Source: Candidatus Aminicenantota bacterium
GTDB lineage: Bacteria; Acidobacteriota; Aminicenantia; JAMOAD01
Length of the DNA stretch: 9,393 bases
Direction of reading: 5' to 3'
Assembly: GCA_027070475.1 (NCBI GenBank)
Contig: JALXDT010000003.1
Coordinates: 1 to 9,393, forward strand
Shown: positions 6,725-9,393 of the stretch, piece by piece
Numbering within the stretch: the stretch's first letter is position 1
How the letters are laid out: the number at the start of each line of letters is the position of its first letter
Program-made: the position numbers and the translations under genes
The notes under the pieces: generated by a model
What the model was told of the DNA's origin: nothing
Databases searched by the model: none
The model's input: the letters and a program-made list of their open reading frames with translations, nothing else

Positions 6725-7300
6725 ATGGATTTACTTATAATTTTTGTTTCTGCTCTGTTGATCAATAATTTTGTCCTCTCTTACTTTTTAGGAATATGCC
6801 CATTCTTAGGTGTTTCAAATAAATTAAGCTCTGCTGTTTCAATGGGAATGGCTGTTACCTTTGTCATGACAATAACAGCAATTGTAACATGGCCCATATA
6901 CCATTTGATATTAGCTCCTTATCATCTTGAATTTCTTGAGATAGTATCTTTTATACTCGTAATAGCTTCTCTCGTTCAATTTGTTGAAATGTTTATAAGA
7001 AAAACATCAGAAGCCATTTATGATGCTCTTGGAATTTATCTTCCTCTTATTACAACAAATTGTGCTATTTTGGGATTCGCCTTAATCGCTGTTCTTAAAA
7101 ATTATACATACATAGAAACAATAGTTTTTGGTGTGGGCGCAGGTTTAGGTTTCACACTTGCTCTCGTTATAATGGCAGGAATAAGAGAAGAGCTTGATTT
7201 TGCGGATGTCCCTGAATCTTTGAAAGGTCCGGGTATAACCCTTTTAGTTGCAGGTATATTGGCTCTATCCTTTATGGGATTTGCGGGCTTGATTAAGTGA
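6725..7300 (+). CDS. rnfA: Rnf complex subunit RnfA (membrane)
   Basis: Integral membrane partner of RnfE (NqrE-like), about six helices, 191 residues. The N-terminal LLINNFVLSYFLGICPFLGVS is a near-invariant family signature and includes C25 (nt 6797-6799). The second ligand is C113 in PLITTNCAILGFAL (nt 7061-7063). Together with C29 and C112 of RnfE these complete the four thiolates expected for the intramembrane Fe-S cluster. AGGAGGA starts at the rnfE stop and sits three bases before the ATG. The gene is nine bases downstream of rnfE and eight bases upstream of rnfB. Confidence 0.97.
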   Translation: MDLLIIFVSALLINNFVLSYFLGICPFLGVSNKLSSAVSMGMAVTFVMTITAIVTWPIYHLILAPYHLEFLEIVSFILVIASLVQFVEMFIRKTSEAIYDALGIYLPLITTNCAILGFALIAVLKNYTYIETIVFGVGAGLGFTLALVIMAGIREELDFADVPESLKGPGITLLVAGILALSFMGFAGLIK

Positions 7301-7308
7301 GGTGAAGA

Positions 7309-8154
7309 ATGAGTACACTATTAATTTCAATAATAACTCTTGGTGTTTTGGCTTTACTTTTCGCTGTAATTCTCGCAGCAGCGGATGCAAAATTAAGGGT
7401 TGAAGTTGACCCCAAGATTGAAGAAATAGATACTATTTTGCCTCAGGCTAATTGTGGAGCATGCGGATATCCGGGATGTAAAAATTATGCGACAGCAATA
7501 GTAGAGAAAGGAGAAGAGATAAATAAGTGTTCTGTGGGAGGACAACCTGTCACAGACTTAATTGCTAAAATTATGGGAGTTGAATCTGCTGCAACGACCA
7601 AGGTTGTAGCAAGAGTTCATTGCAGAGGTACAGAGGAAGCTGCCAAAAGGAAGGGTTACTATGAGGGGATTGAAACATGCCGTGCAGCTGCTCTTGTAAG
7701 TTCAGGAGACAAACTCTGTGATTGGGGATGTCTAGGATACGGAGATTGCGAAAGATCCTGTCCTTTTGATGCAATTACAATGATGCCTGATGGTTTACCC
7801 TTTATTGACGAGGAAAAATGCACTGGTTGCGGAATCTGTGTGGAAGAGTGTCCAAAGGATATTCTTGAACTGCATCCAATTGATGAAAATGTTATGATCT
7901 TCTGCAGATCTCAAGACCCTCCCAAACAATCCAGAGCTGTTTGCAAAAATGCCTGTATTGCCTGCAATATATGTGTCAGAAAGTGTCCCACAGGTGCTCT
8001 TACTATGGAAAATAATCTTGTTTATGTTGTTGCTCCTGAAAAGTTTACAGAGGAGTGCTATGGAGGTATTGACAAATGTCCGACCGGAGCAATAAACTTT
8101 GTTCATCCGGAAAAGGTTGTAAGAACTGACAAACAGGAAAATGACAAAGCTTGA
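7309..8154 (+). CDS. rnfB: Rnf complex subunit RnfB (polyferredoxin-type, cysteine-rich)
   Basis: Membrane-anchored cytoplasmic subunit that accepts electrons from reduced ferredoxin and feeds the Rnf chain. 281 residues. Helix at about 4-25, then the Fes domain C49-x2-C52-x4-C57-x16-C74 with NCGACGYPGCKNYA. Next comes a long ferredoxin-like region: C105, C124, C137-x3-C141-x5-C147-x3-C151-P, the canonical C171-x2-C174-x2-C177-x3-C181-P, then C199, C212-x3-C216-x2-C219-x2-C222-x3-C226-P, and C250-x6-C257-P. The total is 22 cysteines. Four hold the Fes cluster; the other 18 could supply up to four more [4Fe-4S] clusters with two to spare (inference). Enterobacterial RsxB is much shorter; long forms like this are known in other anaerobes. 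The ATG follows GAGGTG. Its 3' end overlaps the rseC-like gene by 14 bases. Confidence 0.96.
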   Translation: MSTLLISIITLGVLALLFAVILAAADAKLRVEVDPKIEEIDTILPQANCGACGYPGCKNYATAIVEKGEEINKCSVGGQPVTDLIAKIMGVESAATTKVVARVHCRGTEEAAKRKGYYEGIETCRAAALVSSGDKLCDWGCLGYGDCERSCPFDAITMMPDGLPFIDEEKCTGCGICVEECPKDILELHPIDENVMIFCRSQDPPKQSRAVCKNACIACNICVRKCPTGALTMENNLVYVVAPEKFTEECYGGIDKCPTGAINFVHPEKVVRTDKQENDKA

Positions 8155-8560
8155 ATTGGGTAAAGTGGAAGTAGTAGAAGGGCTTTATGCTTATGTAAAG
8201 CCTGAAAATCCTGAAACATGTAAAAAGTGCGCACTTTCAGCTCTCTGTGCAATGAATTCCTCGCAACAAATCAAAATGATAAATTCTGTTAATGCAAAAG
8301 AGGGTGATAGGGTAAAGTTTGATGTTGATATAGAGGAACTTAATATAAAATTCATAAAATTTTTAACTTTCTCACTCTTTATGATGCTTGTTGGAGTTTT
8401 CGGAGGATATTTAATAGGAGATAAATTGGGGATTCAGAGAGAGCTTACCTCAATTTTGGGAGGAGCAATATTTCTTTTTATTGTTTATTATATTTATAAA
8501 AGAGTTGAAAAAAAAGGGAAAAAAATGCCAACAATTGTTGAAATAGAAAAGGAGGAATAA
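8141..8560 (+). CDS. RseC/MucC-family membrane protein (SoxR-reducing-system type)
   Basis: 139-residue protein with RseC architecture: an N-terminal cytoplasmic segment with a cysteine motif C27-x2-C30-x5-C36, a short beta-type stretch (about 43-64, ending EGDRVKFDVDIEE), two membrane helices (about 71-93 and 102-119) and a charged C-terminal tail. In E. coli RseC acts with the Rsx (Rnf-like) complex to keep SoxR reduced, and homologues occur next to rnf genes in other phyla, so the context fits. Family RseC proteins usually have one more cysteine near the first; only three are seen here. The ATG at 8141 has AGGA only two bases upstream, which is poor. TTG at 8156 or GTG at 8165 in the same frame are alternatives without a better site. 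Overlap with rnfB suggests coupled translation. Exact function, electron transfer or assembly, is unproven. Confidence 0.85.
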   Translation: MTKLELGKVEVVEGLYAYVKPENPETCKKCALSALCAMNSSQQIKMINSVNAKEGDRVKFDVDIEELNIKFIKFLTFSLFMMLVGVFGGYLIGDKLGIQRELTSILGGAIFLFIVYYIYKRVEKKGKKMPTIVEIEKEE

Positions 8561-8561
8561 A

Positions 8562-9323
8562 ATGAAAATTTCAAGAAGAGATTTTTTAAAGGTTTTAGGA
8601 GTTTCAGCATTACCGCTTCTAAATCTCAATAATATTTTAAGAGATGAAAAAGAGTTTGATATTATAATATTGACATCAAAACCTGTTGAATCTTTGACAG
8701 AAATACTTAAAGCAGTTAATTCAAACACAGGAAAAAATATTTTTGTTCATGGTATCAATAAGGAAGCAGAGAATGTATTAAAATTTTCTCTCAATAGAAT
8801 CAATAAAGGAGTTTATAAGGGCTCTAAAATTCCAATACTTGCCACTTTGTCTGGAAAATCCATAGTGTCTGTTGTAGAGGTGAGAAGAATAAGTTCAACA
8901 GAACCCGGACTTACACTAACATATGGAAGTAAAGTAGTTGATCCGAGAAAAGGTGTCTTTTCATCTGTTTCAAAGAAGATATACTCTGAAAAATCAGCTG
9001 CTTATGAGATAAAAGTAAAGGTTAATTTAACAGAAAGTAGTAGTGGGAAGAAAGGAGAAAAAGCTAAGGTAAGTATTAATGGAAAAACTTATGTGTATCT
9101 TGACCTTAAAAAGAATACTTCAATTACATTGCCTACAAATCTTGGTAAGATAAAGGTGGCAACTTTTTCGGGAAAAGTGAGAGTGGAAGAAAGCTCTTGT
9201 AAACATAAAATTTGTATGCATAGAGGATTTATTTCCAGTCCGGGAGAAAGATTGATCTGTGCTCCTCAAAAAGTAGTTGTGGAAATTGTTGGAAAATCCA
9301 TGGTGGATGCAATAGTAGGATAG
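8562..9323 (+). CDS. Tat-signal protein with C-terminal NusG domain II-like module, Rnf-associated
   Basis: 253 residues. The N-terminus has a full twin-arginine motif S4-R5-R6-D7-F8-L9-K10, then a short hydrophobic segment with no clear AxA cleavage site, so the protein is predicted to be exported folded and may stay membrane-anchored. Residues about 30-160 match nothing I know; the region is lysine/serine-rich with alternating beta-like stretches. Residues about 166-245 fit the NusG_II family: VSINGKTYVYLDL, then a GKVRVEES segment, then C213-x4-C218-x-H220, G222-F-I, P227-G228 and C233-A-P. Stand-alone NusG_II proteins are known near rnf genes in other anaerobes, function unsettled. It is unlike true NusG: no KOW or NGN domain is visible. 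AAAAGGAGGA precedes the ATG, one base after the rseC-like stop, so it is the last gene of the rnf transcript. A redox or metal-binding role on the RnfG side of the membrane is inferred. Confidence 0.85.
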   Translation: MKISRRDFLKVLGVSALPLLNLNNILRDEKEFDIIILTSKPVESLTEILKAVNSNTGKNIFVHGINKEAENVLKFSLNRINKGVYKGSKIPILATLSGKSIVSVVEVRRISSTEPGLTLTYGSKVVDPRKGVFSSVSKKIYSEKSAAYEIKVKVNLTESSSGKKGEKAKVSINGKTYVYLDLKKNTSITLPTNLGKIKVATFSGKVRVEESSCKHKICMHRGFISSPGERLICAPQKVVVEIVGKSMVDAIVG

Positions 9324-9393
9324 TTTTTCCCGTTTATTAAATTTTTCATCAAACAATAAAACCTAAGCTTTTATAAAAAAAAAGGTCTAAAAT
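9324..9393 (+). other. Non-coding 3' flank of the rnf operon, cut by window edge
   Basis: Seventy AT-rich bases with no supported gene. A weak A/T-only fold around CTTTTATAAAAAAAAAG is possible but lacks a G/C stem and a following T run, so I do not call a terminator. No convincing -35/-10 pair is seen. The operon may end here or continue beyond the window. Confidence 0.5.

Noticed and set aside
9198..9239. Rieske-like C-x-H motifs in the NusG-II module
   Set aside because: The second Rieske half (C-x2-H) is absent: C233 is followed by A-P-Q. The overall pattern fits NusG_II instead.
9365..9386. Possible terminator hairpin after the last gene
   Set aside because: The fold is A/T-only with a very short stem and is followed by GG-containing sequence and no T tract.

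Overview
This AT-rich window comes from a bacterium that is probably anaerobic and has a two-membrane or at least Tat-competent envelope. The support is a sigma-54 activator, a complete Rnf complex, an RseC-like protein and a twin-arginine signal. The phylum cannot be fixed from sequence alone. Every supported gene lies on the + strand, spacing is tight, and most starts have good Shine-Dalgarno sites.

Left part (1-2756): the 3' portion of a sigma-54-dependent activator gene (AAA+ domain plus Fis-type HTH; its 5' end lies outside the window). It overlaps by 4 bases a DppB/OppB-type ABC permease gene, which in turn overlaps by 4 bases a DppC/OppC-type permease gene with a TTG start. No ATPase or substrate-binding protein gene of this transporter is present in the window.

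Middle (2757-3237): a near-consensus sigma-70-type promoter (TTGAAA-N17-TATAAT) starts inside the end of the dppC-like gene. It precedes a 115-residue protein with about four membrane helices that I do not recognise. A second promoter (TTGACA-N17-TATTCT, with a run of ten T in its spacer) lies 29 bases upstream of rnfC.

Right part (3238-9323): a compact eight-gene set, rnfC-rnfD-rnfG-rnfE-rnfA-rnfB followed by an rseC-like gene and a Tat-signal protein ending in a NusG domain II-like module. RnfC and RnfB carry the cytoplasmic iron-sulfur chemistry. RnfD and RnfG carry the motifs for covalent FMN. RnfA and RnfE each keep the two cysteines that hold the intramembrane Fe-S cluster. Together they would couple ferredoxin:NAD+ electron transfer to ion movement across the membrane. 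The two extra genes are spaced as if they belong to the same transcript, which suggests assembly or electron-transfer partners of Rnf on the membrane and outer side. No ApbE flavin transferase is encoded here, although RnfD and RnfG should need one.

The most interesting points are the Tat/NusG-II protein at the end of the Rnf operon, the RseC-like gene overlapping rnfB, the 22-cysteine RnfB, the Asp-to-Asn change in the RnfG flavinylation motif, and the unrecognised small membrane protein with its own strong promoter. None by itself shows a wholly new system. The best candidate is an extended Rnf module that includes RseC and the Tat/NusG-II protein.
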